33,034 nt of DNA from an uncultured beta proteobacterium (GTDB taxonomy: Bacteria > Pseudomonadota > Gammaproteobacteria > Burkholderiales > Burkholderiaceae_C). A program made the position numbers and the translations under genes. The notes beneath the pieces are model-generated. The model was not told where the DNA came from and did no database searches. It was given only the letters and a program-made list of their open reading frames with translations. Shown one piece after another: positions 8,187-16,416 of the stretch. Numbering within the stretch: the first letter of the stretch is position 1; each line of letters starts with the position of its first letter. Location of the stretch: assembly GCA_903924955.1 (NCBI GenBank), contig CAIYDK010000285.1:1-33034 (forward strand). The letters are read 5' to 3'.

Positions 8187-9695
8187 TCAGCCAATATCTT
8201 CAATGGAGCGCCGCGAGAGCTGCTTGATAATGCGGGGGGCCAGCAAGACGCCAACCACAATAATCAACAGGGTCAGTGACATGGGGCGCTGCAAAAAAAT
8301 GAGCGGACTTCCCTCGCCAATCGAGATGGCGTTGCGCAACTGTGCCTCAGCTAGCGGCCCCAGGATCATGCCCACCACCACAGGCGCGGTCGGAAAACTA
8401 AAGCGCCGCATTACCAGCCCCAGCACGCCAATGCCGTACAGCAGAAACAAATCGAACGCACTTTGTCGCATGCCGTACGCGCCCACGGTGGCAAAAATCA
8501 GGATGCCGGCATACAGCTGCGGCTTGGGTACTTTTAGCAATTTGACCCACAAACCCACCAGCGGCAGGTTGAGCACCAGCAGCATCACGTTGCCAATGTA
8601 GAGCGATGCAATCAGTGCCCAGACCAACGCCGACGAACTGCTGAACAACTGTGGCCCTGGCTGGATGCCGTAGTTCTGAAACGCACCCAGCAAAATAGCG
8701 GTGGTATTGGACACGGGGATGCCCAAGGTGAGCAACGGTATGAGTGCAGCGGTCACGGTTGCGTTGTTGGCAGCTTCGGGGCCAGCAACGCCCTCAATGG
8801 CTCCCTTGGTACCAAACTCTGCAAGGTTCGCGCCTTTGGCAAGCTTTTTTTCGGTGGCATAGCTCAAAAAGGTCGGTATCTCGGTGCCTCCGGCCGGAAT
8901 GCAACCGAAAGGGGCACCGATGGCTGTGCCACGAATCCACGCCGGAATAGAGCGACGCCAGTCTTCTCGGGTCATGCTGACGCGACTCATCGTGTTTTCT
9001 GACTCGACCGTTTTGCCCTCAAACAGCACGGCATGCAGGGCCTCGGCAACGGCGAACAGGCCCACCGCTACCAGGACGATTTCAACGCCATCCAGCAATT
9101 CAGGCACATTGCCCGCGTAGCGTGCCTGACCGGTGATCTGGTCCATTCCGATCAGCCCCGCAGCCAACCCCACAAACAAGGCGGTCAGTCCCCGAACGGT
9201 ACTTTGACCCAGCACAGCACTCACGGTCGTGAAGGCCAGCAGCATCAAGCAAAAATACTCGGGTGGGCCCAGCTTGACGGCAAACTCCGCCACGATGGGT
9301 GCAAACAGGGTCACCATAACGGTGGCAATCGTGCCGGCAAAAAACGATCCGACTGCAGACGTGGCCAATGCGGCGCCCGCGCGCCCGCTCTTCGCCATTT
9401 TGTTGCCTTCCATGGCGGTCACCATGCTGGCTGTCTCGCCCGGCGTGTTGAGCAAAATTGAGGTAGTGGAGCCGCCGTACATCGCGCCGTAATAGATACC
9501 GGCAAAGAAGATCATGGATGCGGTTGCGTCAACCTTGGCCGTGATGGGCAGCAGCATGGCCACCGCCGTAGCGGGACCGATGCCGGGCAGCACGCCTACT
9601 GCGGTGCCCAACGCACAACCCACGAATGCCCACATCAGGTTGACCGGTGTCCCTGCGGTAGCAAAGCCCTGCAAAAGTTGATTCCAGATGTCCAT
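8187..9695 (-). CDS. tctA: tripartite tricarboxylate transporter, large membrane subunit TctA
   Basis: Large permease of a TTT-family secondary importer, about 502 residues with roughly 11-12 hydrophobic segments. Family marks are the near-N-terminal [17 protein letters not shown] motif, [22 protein letters not shown] and, in the second half, [20 protein letters not shown] (the repeated inverted half). The start is taken as the ATG at 9695, which shares its A with the tctB stop codon (TGATG) and has a GGTGG SD. A GTG three codons upstream is also in frame. Substrates of the family include citrate and other carboxylates. The adjacent TctDE pair supports a tricarboxylate, but the exact ligand is not shown. 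Confidence 0.94.
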   Translation of the reverse strand: MDIWNQLLQGFATAGTPVNLMWAFVGCALGTAVGVLPGIGPATAVAMLLPITAKVDATASMIFFAGIYYGAMYGGSTTSILLNTPGETASMVTAMEGNKMAKSGRAGAALATSAVGSFFAGTIATVMVTLFAPIVAEFAVKLGPPEYFCLMLLAFTTVSAVLGQSTVRGLTALFVGLAAGLIGMDQITGQARYAGNVPELLDGVEIVLVAVGLFAVAEALHAVLFEGKTVESENTMSRVSMTREDWRRSIPAWIRGTAIGAPFGCIPAGGTEIPTFLSYATEKKLAKGANLAEFGTKGAIEGVAGPEAANNATVTAALIPLLTLGIPVSNTTAILLGAFQNYGIQPGPQLFSSSSALVWALIASLYIGNVMLLVLNLPLVGLWVKLLKVPKPQLYAGILIFATVGAYGMRQSAFDLFLLYGIGVLGLVMRRFSFPTAPVVVGMILGPLAEAQLRNAISIGEGSPLIFLQRPMSLTLLIIVVGVLLAPRIIKQLSRRSIEDIG

Positions 9696-10201
9696 CAGAG
9701 CCACCCGCTTTGCGTCAGACCCGGCAGGCTGATGGCCAGGAATTTGGTGAACATCCAGTAGACCGGTGCAGCAATCGTCAATCCGACAACAGTGTCAGTT
9801 CCCCAAGTGCGCAAGCCCGCGTTTGAGCCGCCTTGGGCATTGCGCAACCCGCGGGCGGCCAACACAAAACAAAGTGCACAACTAAAAATAAAGCCGATGG
9901 TGGTGATCAATGCGGCGTTAACCAGCAGTCCGGCAGACATCCAGACAAAGCCGGGCCAATACGGTTTCGCATCGCCCACATCTTCCATATCCCGAAAGCC
10001 ACCACTGCGTGCCTCGTAAACCAGGAAACCGCCGCACACCAGCAGCGCACAGGACACCAACCATGGCAGAAAATTGGGACCAACCCCCGCATAACCCGCA
10101 TCCGACGGAATATCCATGGCGCCATAACCCATTCCCAGGGCCACGGCAATGACCCCGACACCCACCAAGGTCTGGTCGCGCTTGCTGCTTGCGCCCTCCA
10201 T
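9695..10201 (-). CDS. tctB: tripartite tricarboxylate transporter, small membrane subunit TctB
   Basis: Small membrane subunit, ~168 residues, with four hydrophobic helices (residues ~10-30, ~42-62, ~85-110, ~130-155), the normal layout for the poorly conserved TctB family. Identity rests on size, topology and position between tctC and tctA. The ATG at 10201 shares a base with the tctC stop (TGATG); a GTG directly before it (10204) gives a four-base overlap, so either start implies coupling. Confidence 0.9.
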   Translation of the reverse strand: MEGASSKRDQTLVGVGVIAVALGMGYGAMDIPSDAGYAGVGPNFLPWLVSCALLVCGGFLVYEARSGGFRDMEDVGDAKPYWPGFVWMSAGLLVNAALITTIGFIFSCALCFVLAARGLRNAQGGSNAGLRTWGTDTVVGLTIAAPVYWMFTKFLAISLPGLTQSGWL

Positions 10202-11160
10202 CACAGCATGCCCGCCAGGTGCATGGTGCCGCGCAGGCTGGAAAACTCAGCATCCACAAAGTCGTCGAACGCTTTGCCTGTCATCAGGGCCGGAGTCCAG
10301 CCATTCTTTTCCATGGACTCGGCCCACGACTTCGTCTTGGCTGTCTTGATGACCGTCTCGGTCAGCGCGGCACGCTGCTCAGCGGTAATACCGGGTGCGC
10401 CGTAAAGACCGCGCCAGTTTCCCAGCACCACGTCATATCCCAACTCTTTGAGCGTAGGCACGTTGATGCCCGGCAAACGTTTCTCGGACGTCACACCGAT
10501 AGGACGCATCTTGCCCGCCGCGATGTATTCGGCCATCTCGCTGTAGCCACCACCACCCACCGTTACATTGCCACCCAAAATAGCCGCAGTGGCCTCGCCG
10601 CCGCCACGAAATGCGACGTAGTTCACCTTCTTCGGGTCCACACCGACCTTGGTCGCCAGCATGGATGCGCAAATATGCTCTGTGGTACCACGCGAGCCAC
10701 CGCCCCACTTCACACTGCCGGGGTCTTTTTTCATCTGATCGACCACCTCTTTCATGCTCTTGATCGGGGATGCGGCGGGCACCACAAACACGTTGTATTC
10801 ACTGGTCAAGCGGGCAATGGGAGTTGCCTTGTCCAGCGACACCTGCGGCTTGCCGGTGATGATGCCGCCCAGCATTACCGCGCCCATCACGATCAACGCA
10901 TTCGGGTCACCCTTGCTGGAATTGACAAACTGCGCCAATCCAATGACACCGGCGGCACCCCCCTTGTTGTCGTACTGGACGGTCTCGACCGCCTTGGCAT
11001 CCATCATGGCCTTGCCAAAAGCACGTCCGGTTCCGTCCCATCCACCACCCGGGTTGGCAGGGATCATCATCTTGATGTTGATTCCGGCTCGGGCAGCTAG
11101 GGGCAAGCCTGCTGTGGTGGCCAGAACAAGCATGGACTTAAGAAAGGCATCGCGGCGCAT
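10201..11160 (-). CDS. tctC: tripartite tricarboxylate transporter, periplasmic binding protein TctC
   Basis: Extracytoplasmic solute receptor of the TTT system (Bug family), 319 residues. The N terminus MRRDAFLKSMLVLATTAGL is a signal peptide with an RR-containing start, cleaved near AARA (residue ~25). Then follow IPANPGGGWD (Bug-type first ligand loop) and YDNKGGAAGVIG, two hallmark segments. GGSRGTTEHICA and the C-terminal WRGLYGAPGIT are also typical. Start ATG has an AGGAG SD. The gene heads tctCBA and is divergent from the response regulator gene, a layout known for tctCBA-tctDE loci. Confidence 0.93.
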   Translation of the reverse strand: MRRDAFLKSMLVLATTAGLPLAARAGINIKMMIPANPGGGWDGTGRAFGKAMMDAKAVETVQYDNKGGAAGVIGLAQFVNSSKGDPNALIVMGAVMLGGIITGKPQVSLDKATPIARLTSEYNVFVVPAASPIKSMKEVVDQMKKDPGSVKWGGGSRGTTEHICASMLATKVGVDPKKVNYVAFRGGGEATAAILGGNVTVGGGGYSEMAEYIAAGKMRPIGVTSEKRLPGINVPTLKELGYDVVLGNWRGLYGAPGITAEQRAALTETVIKTAKTKSWAESMEKNGWTPALMTGKAFDDFVDAEFSSLRGTMHLAGML

Positions 11161-11267
11161 GGCAGTCTCCTGATCTTGTTAAAAACAAACCTATGATGCG
11201 ATTCCAGCCTGTCAATCGGCTGTCCAAAACACTAGGGAAAACCCCATCCATCGCACCGTTTTGACCC
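11161..11267. promoter_or_regulatory. divergent tctC / tctD control region
   Basis: The 107-bp gap between two divergent starts must hold promoters for both directions. Two dyads are visible: TTGTT-AAA-AACAA (11176-11188), close to the tctC start, and CAGCC-N8-GGCTG (11205-11222) near the middle. Either could bind the response regulator encoded next door. No convincing sigma70 hexamer pair was assigned. Confidence 0.35.
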
Positions 11268-11948
11268 ATGCATCTGTTGTTGATTGAAGACGATTTAGCA
11301 TTACGCACTGCCCTGCAACGCAGCCTGGTGCGTGCCGCCATGCGCGTAGACATATGCAGCGACGGCACAATTGCGATTGACATCTGGAAAAGCCTGCAAC
11401 CCGACGTCGTGGTACTGGACCTGAGTCTGCCAGGCAAGGATGGGTTGGAAGTGCTACAGCAGGCGCGAAAAGCAGGGCTGGGCACGCCAGTCCTGATCCT
11501 GACGGCGCGCGGCACCGTAGGCGACCGTATTCTGGGGCTCAATGCAGGTGCCGATGACTACTTGGCCAAGCCATTTGACCTGGACGAGCTTGAAGCACGC
11601 GTGAGGGCACTCCACCGCCGCCACAAGGCGCCATCGCGCAATGAAGTACAAGACCAGCCACCTGTGGGCGGTTTGCGCTACGACAAGGAGAGTGGCGCCA
11701 TCTACCACCAGCACCGGGTGCTGGACTTGACCCCGCGTGAGCTGGCTTTGATGGGCGCGTTGATGAACCGGCCCGGCCATGCAATTGCCAAAGAGCGCCT
11801 ATTTGAAGTGGTGTTTCCCGGGGAGTTGAATGTGCAATACGAAGCCATCGAAGTTGTGATCTATCGCTTGCGCAAAAAGCTGGTCGACACCGGCGTGACG
11901 CTGATGACGCTTCGGGGCCTGGGCTATTTGCTCAAGGCCAGCGCCTGA
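11268..11948 (+). CDS. tctD: OmpR-family response regulator, TctD-like
   Basis: Two-component response regulator, 226 residues. The receiver domain covers residues 1-~115, with the acidic pair D8-D9, phospho-acceptor D51 in VVVLDLSLPG, T79 and K101 (LAKPF). A winged-helix DNA-binding domain of the OmpR/PhoB type follows (residues ~130-224, DLTPRELALMGALMNRPG ... VVIYRLRKKL ... LRGLGYLL). One base separates its stop from the kinase gene. By position it should control the divergent tctCBA operon in response to extracellular carboxylate; that link is inferred from context. Confidence 0.92.
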   Translation: MHLLLIEDDLALRTALQRSLVRAAMRVDICSDGTIAIDIWKSLQPDVVVLDLSLPGKDGLEVLQQARKAGLGTPVLILTARGTVGDRILGLNAGADDYLAKPFDLDELEARVRALHRRHKAPSRNEVQDQPPVGGLRYDKESGAIYHQHRVLDLTPRELALMGALMNRPGHAIAKERLFEVVFPGELNVQYEAIEVVIYRLRKKLVDTGVTLMTLRGLGYLLKASA

Positions 11949-11949
11949 C

Positions 11950-13380
11950 ATGTCCGGAACAACCAAGGTCGACAAGACCCCGTTGTCGCTACGCCGCCAT
12001 TTGTTGATCGGAATCCTGCTGCCCGTTGCGCTGTTCATTGCTGTTGACACCTTCAGCCTTTACCGCCAGGCGCTAGGCGCAGTCAACGTAGCCTACGACC
12101 GCACACTGCTGGCGTCAGCCAAGGCCATCGGCGAGCTGCTGGAGGTAGACGGCGTGGACGAGAAAACCACCATCCGGGCCCAGATTCCCTACTCGGCACT
12201 AGAGGCCTTTGAGGCTGACAACCGCAGTCGCATGGCCTACCGCGTGTCTGACATGCAGGGGAACTGGATAGACGGCGTGCAAGACCTGCCTGCGTGGACG
12301 GGTACCCTGCCTGCACAGGGCCCATACGCTGCCCTGGTTGACTTTTATGACGACACCTTTCGCGGCGATGCCGTGCGAGTAGCCGTCTTGTTGCAGCCTG
12401 TTGCAAGCGCCCGTGGCAAAGCGATGGCCACGGTGCAAGTGGCCGAGACGCTGGAGTTGCGCCACACGCTGGCGGGTCAAATCCTGCGCGACACGTTGCT
12501 GCGTCAGTTGCTGCTGATCACGGTGATCACCGCCGTAGTACTGGTGGCCGTACAGCGGGTCACACGGCCGGTTCGCCGCCTGAGTCATGCACTGCGACAG
12601 CGCGAGGAGGATGATTTAACGCCTATTGAAGCCTCGGATCTTCCACTGGAAATGCAGCCGCTGACCGACGCTACCAACCAGGTCATGCAGCGTCTGCAAC
12701 ATTTGCTGGACAACCAGAAGCGCTTTGTGCGCGACGCTTCCCACCAGTTGCGCACACCGCTGGCAGTGCTCAAAGTGCAGGTGCAATCTGCCCTGCGTGG
12801 GGACATGCCAGCGCCGCTAGCTATGCAGGAAATTGAAGAGACAGTGAACCGCGCCACTGCGCTCGCCAACCAGATGCTTTCGCTGGCCAAAGTGGAGCAG
12901 GTTCGCCAGCTACGGGATTTTGAGGCGCTGGACTGGGCAGAAATCGTGCGTGCGGTGGCGTTGGATGTTTCGCCACTCATCGCAGAGAAAGAACTCGACT
13001 TTGAAATTACCACCCAGCCTTGCCGGGTGCACGCACACGACTGGATGCTGCGCGAACTGACCCGCAATCTGCTGCACAACGCCATTCGGCACACGCCACC
13101 GCATGACAGCCTGTCGGTCAACATTCAGCCGCAGGGCGAGGTGGCATTATTGACCATTCGCGACGCTGGCTGCGGCATTGGCGATGCACTGCGACAAAGG
13201 CTGTATCAGCCCTTTGCGACCAGCGACACAAAGTCCGGCTCAGGACTCGGATTGATGATCGCCCGGGAAATCGTGCTGGCGCTGGGCGGCAGCATCCAGC
13301 TCAATAACCGTTTGGACGGCGATACCATAGTCGGGCTGGACGCTTGCATCGCACTTCCACGAATACACACCTCAAACTGA
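11950..13380 (+). CDS. tctE: sensor histidine kinase, TctE-like
   Basis: Membrane histidine kinase of 476 residues. TM1 lies at ~17-38 and a periplasmic sensor region of the TctE N-terminal type at ~40-175. TM2 is at ~182-202 and HAMP at ~203-255. The dimerization/phospho-acceptor helix has H265 in DASHQLRTPL, and the HATPase domain shows N (RNLLHNAIRHT), G1 (DAGCGIG) and G2 (GSGLGLMIAREI) boxes, all intact. It follows tctD by one base. Its TGA stop shares a base with the start of hslR (TGATG), so the three plus-strand genes are probably one transcript. Confidence 0.92.
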   Translation: MSGTTKVDKTPLSLRRHLLIGILLPVALFIAVDTFSLYRQALGAVNVAYDRTLLASAKAIGELLEVDGVDEKTTIRAQIPYSALEAFEADNRSRMAYRVSDMQGNWIDGVQDLPAWTGTLPAQGPYAALVDFYDDTFRGDAVRVAVLLQPVASARGKAMATVQVAETLELRHTLAGQILRDTLLRQLLLITVITAVVLVAVQRVTRPVRRLSHALRQREEDDLTPIEASDLPLEMQPLTDATNQVMQRLQHLLDNQKRFVRDASHQLRTPLAVLKVQVQSALRGDMPAPLAMQEIEETVNRATALANQMLSLAKVEQVRQLRDFEALDWAEIVRAVALDVSPLIAEKELDFEITTQPCRVHAHDWMLRELTRNLLHNAIRHTPPHDSLSVNIQPQGEVALLTIRDAGCGIGDALRQRLYQPFATSDTKSGSGLGLMIAREIVLALGGSIQLNNRLDGDTIVGLDACIALPRIHTSN

Positions 13381-13784
13381 TGGAAAAAACCCGCATCGAC
13401 AAATGGCTCTGGGCCGCTCGCTTTTTTAAGACCCGCTCACTGGCAACCGAAGCGGTGAACCGGGGCCAAGTGCAAGTCAACCAGCAAGGCATAAAACCTT
13501 CACGAGAAGTTCGGGTTGGTGATGTGCTCACAATATTTCAGGCAACGGTGCCACATACGGTAGAAGTGCTTGGAATTAGCGAACAGCGCGGCCCCGCCCC
13601 AGTCGCGCAACTGTTGTATGCCGAAACTCAGCAAAGTCTGCACAAGCGTGCACAGGCTGCAGAAAATCGACGGTTGAGTCCAGAACCTGCACTGACCATG
13701 GAACATGGCCGCCCCACCAAACGTGATCGGCGCGATTTGCAGAAGAACTGGGACGACCGTTGGAGTGCGTCATTAGATGGTTAA
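13380..13784 (+). CDS. hslR: heat shock protein 15 / S4-domain RNA-binding protein HslR
   Basis: Small basic RNA-binding protein of 134 residues, the same size as E. coli Hsp15 (133). Residues 5-65 form the S4 domain (RIDKWLWAARFFKTRSLATEAVNRGQV...VGDVLTI). The C-terminal third is basic and helical (KRDRRDLQKNW), as in the family. Hsp15 binds free 50S subunits that carry nascent chains and helps rescue stalled ribosomes. The start is the ATG overlapping the tctE stop by one base; an ATG 36 bases upstream inside tctE is in frame but adds residues foreign to the family. No terminator stands out in the next ~230 bp. Confidence 0.92.
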   Translation: MEKTRIDKWLWAARFFKTRSLATEAVNRGQVQVNQQGIKPSREVRVGDVLTIFQATVPHTVEVLGISEQRGPAPVAQLLYAETQQSLHKRAQAAENRRLSPEPALTMEHGRPTKRDRRDLQKNWDDRWSASLDG

Positions 13785-14013
13785 AACCCCGCTTTTACCT
13801 CCCCGAAGCGCAGCCTAAACGTGTGACAGCTGATACGCTTACAGCCCCGGCCGATTGTTCGCAGGACAACTCAGTGCACCTTCGGCAGTTCATCCCTCAA
13901 CTGCCTCCAGAAAGCACTTACAAGCACTGCCGATCCGTCGCCAGCTTATCCGCACCAGCCGCGTGGGCACTGGCGTTGTATTACATGTGGGTGTCGTTGA
14001 ACGGCGAGGTCCG
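13785..14013. other. gap with no recognisable gene
   Basis: 229 bp between hslR (plus) and a convergent lytic transglycosylase gene. An open frame crosses it on the plus strand, but it begins inside hslR, has no family resemblance and ends inside the neighbour's complement, so I do not call it. No strong terminator was seen. Confidence 0.5.
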
Positions 14014-14691
14014 CTATCCGGGTGGCGGATCTTTGTAGCGCTGGTGCAAGAGTTTGACCCGCTGCACATAGACCTGGGTCTCGGCATACGGCGGCACGCC
14101 TGCGTAGCGGTGAACCGCTTCGGGTCCAGCGTTGTAGGCGGCAGTTGCCAGTGTCACATCGTTCTTAAAGCGGACCAGCAATCCCGCCAAGTACTGCGCG
14201 CCCCCTAGAATGTTGCGCGCGGGTGTGTGTGGTTCGGTGACACCAAGCATACGTGCCGTTGCGGGCATCAACTGCATCAGGCCCATGGCACCTTTTTGCG
14301 ATCGCGCGCGCGCATTGAAGCCCGATTCGGCGTGGATCACTGCCCGCACCAGGGCGGGGTCCAAAGAATATTGTCGCGCTGCGAAGCTGATTTCGTCGCC
14401 AAATTCCTCACGGTGTAGTTGGGTCGTATTCCAATCTACAGTGGAGATCACCGCACAGGCATAGCATGATTGGCGGTAGACCACGTATGCGCCCTTGCTT
14501 GGCGGGACATCTGAAAACGAAGGGGTTCCACCTTGCAGGTACTTGTAAATCCTGGTGCCGGATTTTTTAGCGTCAGTGTTCCCTGACGCGCCACCGTCGG
14601 TGGTGGCCAGGGCCGGGTAGCAGACTGCGAGGCACAGCAGCCAGACTACGACTTGCATGTGGCGGGAAATGAATATGTGGGTTTGGGTCAC
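14014..14691 (-). CDS. secreted SLT-domain lytic transglycosylase
   Basis: Peptidoglycan lytic transglycosylase of 225 residues, acting in the periplasm. A signal peptide (hydrophobic VVVWLLCLAVCYPALA) is followed by a DUF4124-like segment (RIYKYLQGGTPSFSDVPPS). The SLT domain covers ~100-215, with the catalytic glutamate E122 in IHAESGFNARA and the motifs GAMGLMQLMPATA, GGAQYLAGLL and AAYNAGPEAV. Two cysteines close together (SCYAC, residues 76-79) precede the domain, unusual for a small Slt. Start: the GTG at 14691 gives the longest form; an ATG at 14658 also leaves an intact signal sequence, and neither has a clear SD. It is not visibly part of an operon. Confidence 0.87.
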   Translation of the reverse strand: MTQTHIFISRHMQVVVWLLCLAVCYPALATTDGGASGNTDAKKSGTRIYKYLQGGTPSFSDVPPSKGAYVVYRQSCYACAVISTVDWNTTQLHREEFGDEISFAARQYSLDPALVRAVIHAESGFNARARSQKGAMGLMQLMPATARMLGVTEPHTPARNILGGAQYLAGLLVRFKNDVTLATAAYNAGPEAVHRYAGVPPYAETQVYVQRVKLLHQRYKDPPPG

Positions 14692-14762
14692 CCCGTATTT
14701 TCCAACGTTTTAGCGTCGGCGTCGCGCCTACGCCGAACAACACACTCACAATAACGGGCGGC

Positions 14763-15329
14763 TCATAGGAAGGTCATCAGCGATGGATACCGCTGGACGC
14801 CGCGCAGCATAGCGGCCTCGTTCACCAGCACCCAGTAGCAGGCGTAACTGCCGTCCACGGCAAACCAGATGCAGTAGAACACCAGTGGGTACTTGCGGTA
14901 CTCACTGCGACGGAACACGCCCACCACCCAGTCGGCGGTGCAATCGGTGCTGAAGGCGGCAACCTCAGTTTTTTGAAAGCTCGAAATGGACTGGCCGCAC
15001 TTGGTCAGATGCTTGCTGAAGCGAATGCCAACAAGCCATTGACAACTCAGGCGTCAGCAGCCGCTACAACCCGTATTGATGCCCTTTTGGTAATGGGCAA
15101 TGATCCGCTTAATGACCTTGAGTGGGAAGTGTCGTATTGGTCCTGGCAGCCAACCGGCAGTCGCCATTGAAAACGATGCAGCAGACCGGGTGAAAGGCCG
15201 AAGCCAGTTGATTTTCTGATGCAGTTGTTGCTGTTCGGGAGTCATGGTTGATTTATTGCTTCGTGAGTGGACAACAGTGCGTGCTCTGGTCCTGCCGCGT
15301 TTCTTGAAGCGACAAGGCTCAGCGGACAT
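14763..15329 (-). pseudogene. unrecognised frame split by one in-frame UGA
   Basis: A single minus-strand reading frame runs from ATG 15329 to TGA 14763 and is interrupted once, by TGA at 15054-15056. The first part is 91 residues (MSAEPC..., or from a second ATG at 15245, MTPEQQQLHQK) and ends KGINTGCSGC. The second part has 96 residues and no Met until near its end. It looks protein-like: aromatic-rich, with DCTADWVVGVFRRSEYRKYP, FYCIWFAVDG and YACYWVLVNEAAM. I do not recognise the family. Simplest view: a nonsense-mutated or decaying accessory gene. Readthrough or selenocysteine insertion is possible but no convincing SECIS-type hairpin follows the UGA. Two separate small genes is the other option. 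Confidence 0.45.
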
Positions 15330-15398
15330 TATGTGCCGCTGACGGGTAGACTTGCTATTCCCCTCCTCGCCACCATTGCACTACTGGGATGACTATCC

Positions 15399-15542
15399 AT
15401 GGGCCTGTTTCTTGATCTATTCACTACCGACTACGGGCTGGTAGCAGTTGCGGTGACCGTCATATCCATTGGCTTGGCCGCTGGTTTTCATTTATTCATT
15501 CGCAAGAAGATCCGCGAGTCCGAACAAGCCCCATCAAAGTAA
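15399..15542 (+). CDS. DUF3149 small membrane protein
   Basis: A 47-residue protein, missed by length-limited gene finders. It starts MGLFLDLFTTDYGLVAVAV, continues with one hydrophobic helix (residues ~13-34) and ends with a basic, charged tail (IRKKIRESEQAPSK). This layout (D-L-F/L-TTDYGL at the N terminus, single TM, RKK tail) is that of DUF3149 proteins, small inner-membrane proteins common in Betaproteobacteria with no known function. The upstream GGGA is a weak SD. It is flanked by the split frame (minus) and a convergent MAPEG gene, so it is a single-gene unit. Confidence 0.8.
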   Translation: MGLFLDLFTTDYGLVAVAVTVISIGLAAGFHLFIRKKIRESEQAPSK

Positions 15543-15568
15543 TTAGTTATCGCGCTGAGCCTCGATGA

Positions 15569-15982
15569 TCAATGCAAAACGACCCTGGCTACGCCCCAGG
15601 CCGCGCCCAACCAGAGGCCTGCAAACACGGCCATGGCGATGCCAAACGCAGGGCCTCGCTTTGCGGGACTATCCAAATATGCGAGGGCATACCAAATTCT
15701 TGCAACTAGCCAGATCCCGCCACCGATCGCCGCCCCCCGGTCACCAATGAAGCCTGCATACAACCACATCGCTGGGAGCATTAAAACGGCGTTCTCCAAA
15801 GTGTTCATTTGGACTCGGTACGCGCGTTCAAACATTTCATGGCCAGTCACGGCCGGCGCTTTGATGCCATAGCGAACTCGAGCTCGACCAACGTTTATAC
15901 CGGTGGCAAGGATCAACATGCCTACAAAAAGAGTAACCAGCGCGGTAAGTGGCAAAGTAATCAATTCAATCTCCCAATTCAC
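15569..15982 (-). CDS. MAPEG family membrane protein
   Basis: Integral membrane protein of 137 residues with four hydrophobic helices. The family motif R-x-x-x-N-x-x-E is visible as RVQMNTLENAVLMLP around the second helix, and a polar loop with ERAYR precedes it. MAPEG proteins include glutathione S-transferase-like and eicosanoid enzymes; bacterial members are mostly of unknown substrate. The frame starts with GTG at 15982, no ATG is available nearby and the SD is poor, so the start is uncertain. It converges with the DUF3149 gene. Confidence 0.85.
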   Translation of the reverse strand: MNWEIELITLPLTALVTLFVGMLILATGINVGRARVRYGIKAPAVTGHEMFERAYRVQMNTLENAVLMLPAMWLYAGFIGDRGAAIGGGIWLVARIWYALAYLDSPAKRGPAFGIAMAVFAGLWLGAAWGVARVVLH

Positions 15983-16066
15983 ATGTGAGGTGTGCCACTA
16001 TATTGGAAACCGAATCTGCACTGAACTACCGGTGGAGGCAATAACGAACAGGAGGCCATGCCGCCT

Positions 16067-16089
16067 GGTTCTCATCCCCGATGAGAACC
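16067..16089. other. perfect 10-bp stem-loop in a 300-bp gap
   Basis: GGTTCTCATC, three C, then the exact reverse complement. It has no T-run on either side, so it is not a standard terminator; it could be an operator dyad or RNA hairpin. The whole gap from 15983 to the tRNA terminator contains no gene I can support. Confidence 0.4.
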
Positions 16090-16247
16090 CCTGTTTGCCA
16101 TTCACATCGGCGCAGAGGATTCCTGCGAATGGATCCACATCGGAGGGATATTTGGTAGCCAAGTAATTGACTTCACCAGAGATCAGAACGACTCACGCAA
16201 TCTCTTTTGAGTTGGTACGCCTATTAGCGAGTAGCGAAGACATCAAA

Positions 16248-16284
16248 ACAAAAAACCCTTGTAAATCAAAGACTTACAAGGGTT
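16248..16284 (-). terminator. rho-independent terminator of tRNA-Ser
   Basis: On the minus strand an 11-bp perfect stem (AACCCTTGTAA / TTACAAGGGTT) with a 9-base loop is followed by a run of T residues. It starts three bases after the encoded CCA end of the tRNA and so ends the tRNA (and any lysC read-through) transcript. Confidence 0.92.
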
Positions 16285-16286
16285 CT

Positions 16287-16379
16287 TGGCGGAATCGGAG
16301 AGATTCGAACTCTCGATGAGGCTCTACACCCCATACTCCCTTAGCAGGGGAGCACCTTCGGCCACTCGGTCACGATTCC
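16287..16379 (-). tRNA. tRNA-Ser (anticodon GCU)
   Basis: Minus-strand sequence folds as a class II tRNA: acceptor GGAATCG pairs with CGATTCC, discriminator G and an encoded CCA. The D arm has GACCGAGTGGCCGAAGGT and the anticodon loop CTGCTAA gives anticodon GCT (complement at 16343-16345), reading AGC/AGU. There is a long variable arm, and the T arm has GAGAGTTCGAATCTCTC. 93 nt with CCA. It lies 37 bp downstream of lysC on the same strand; an extended -10-like TGCGATAAT (16392-16400) between them may give it its own promoter. Confidence 0.97.
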
Positions 16380-16416
16380 TAAACGAGCCGTATTATCGCA
16401 CGACTCGAAGCACTTT

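Noticed and set aside
13760-14038. 92-codon plus-strand frame in the gap after hslR
   Set aside because: Begins inside hslR, has no recognisable domain or SD, and ends over the convergent lytic transglycosylase gene.
15054-15056. UGA read as selenocysteine
   Set aside because: The bases following the UGA form only a short, weak GCC/GGC hairpin, no known selenoprotein family fits, and no sel genes are visible; kept only as a remote alternative.
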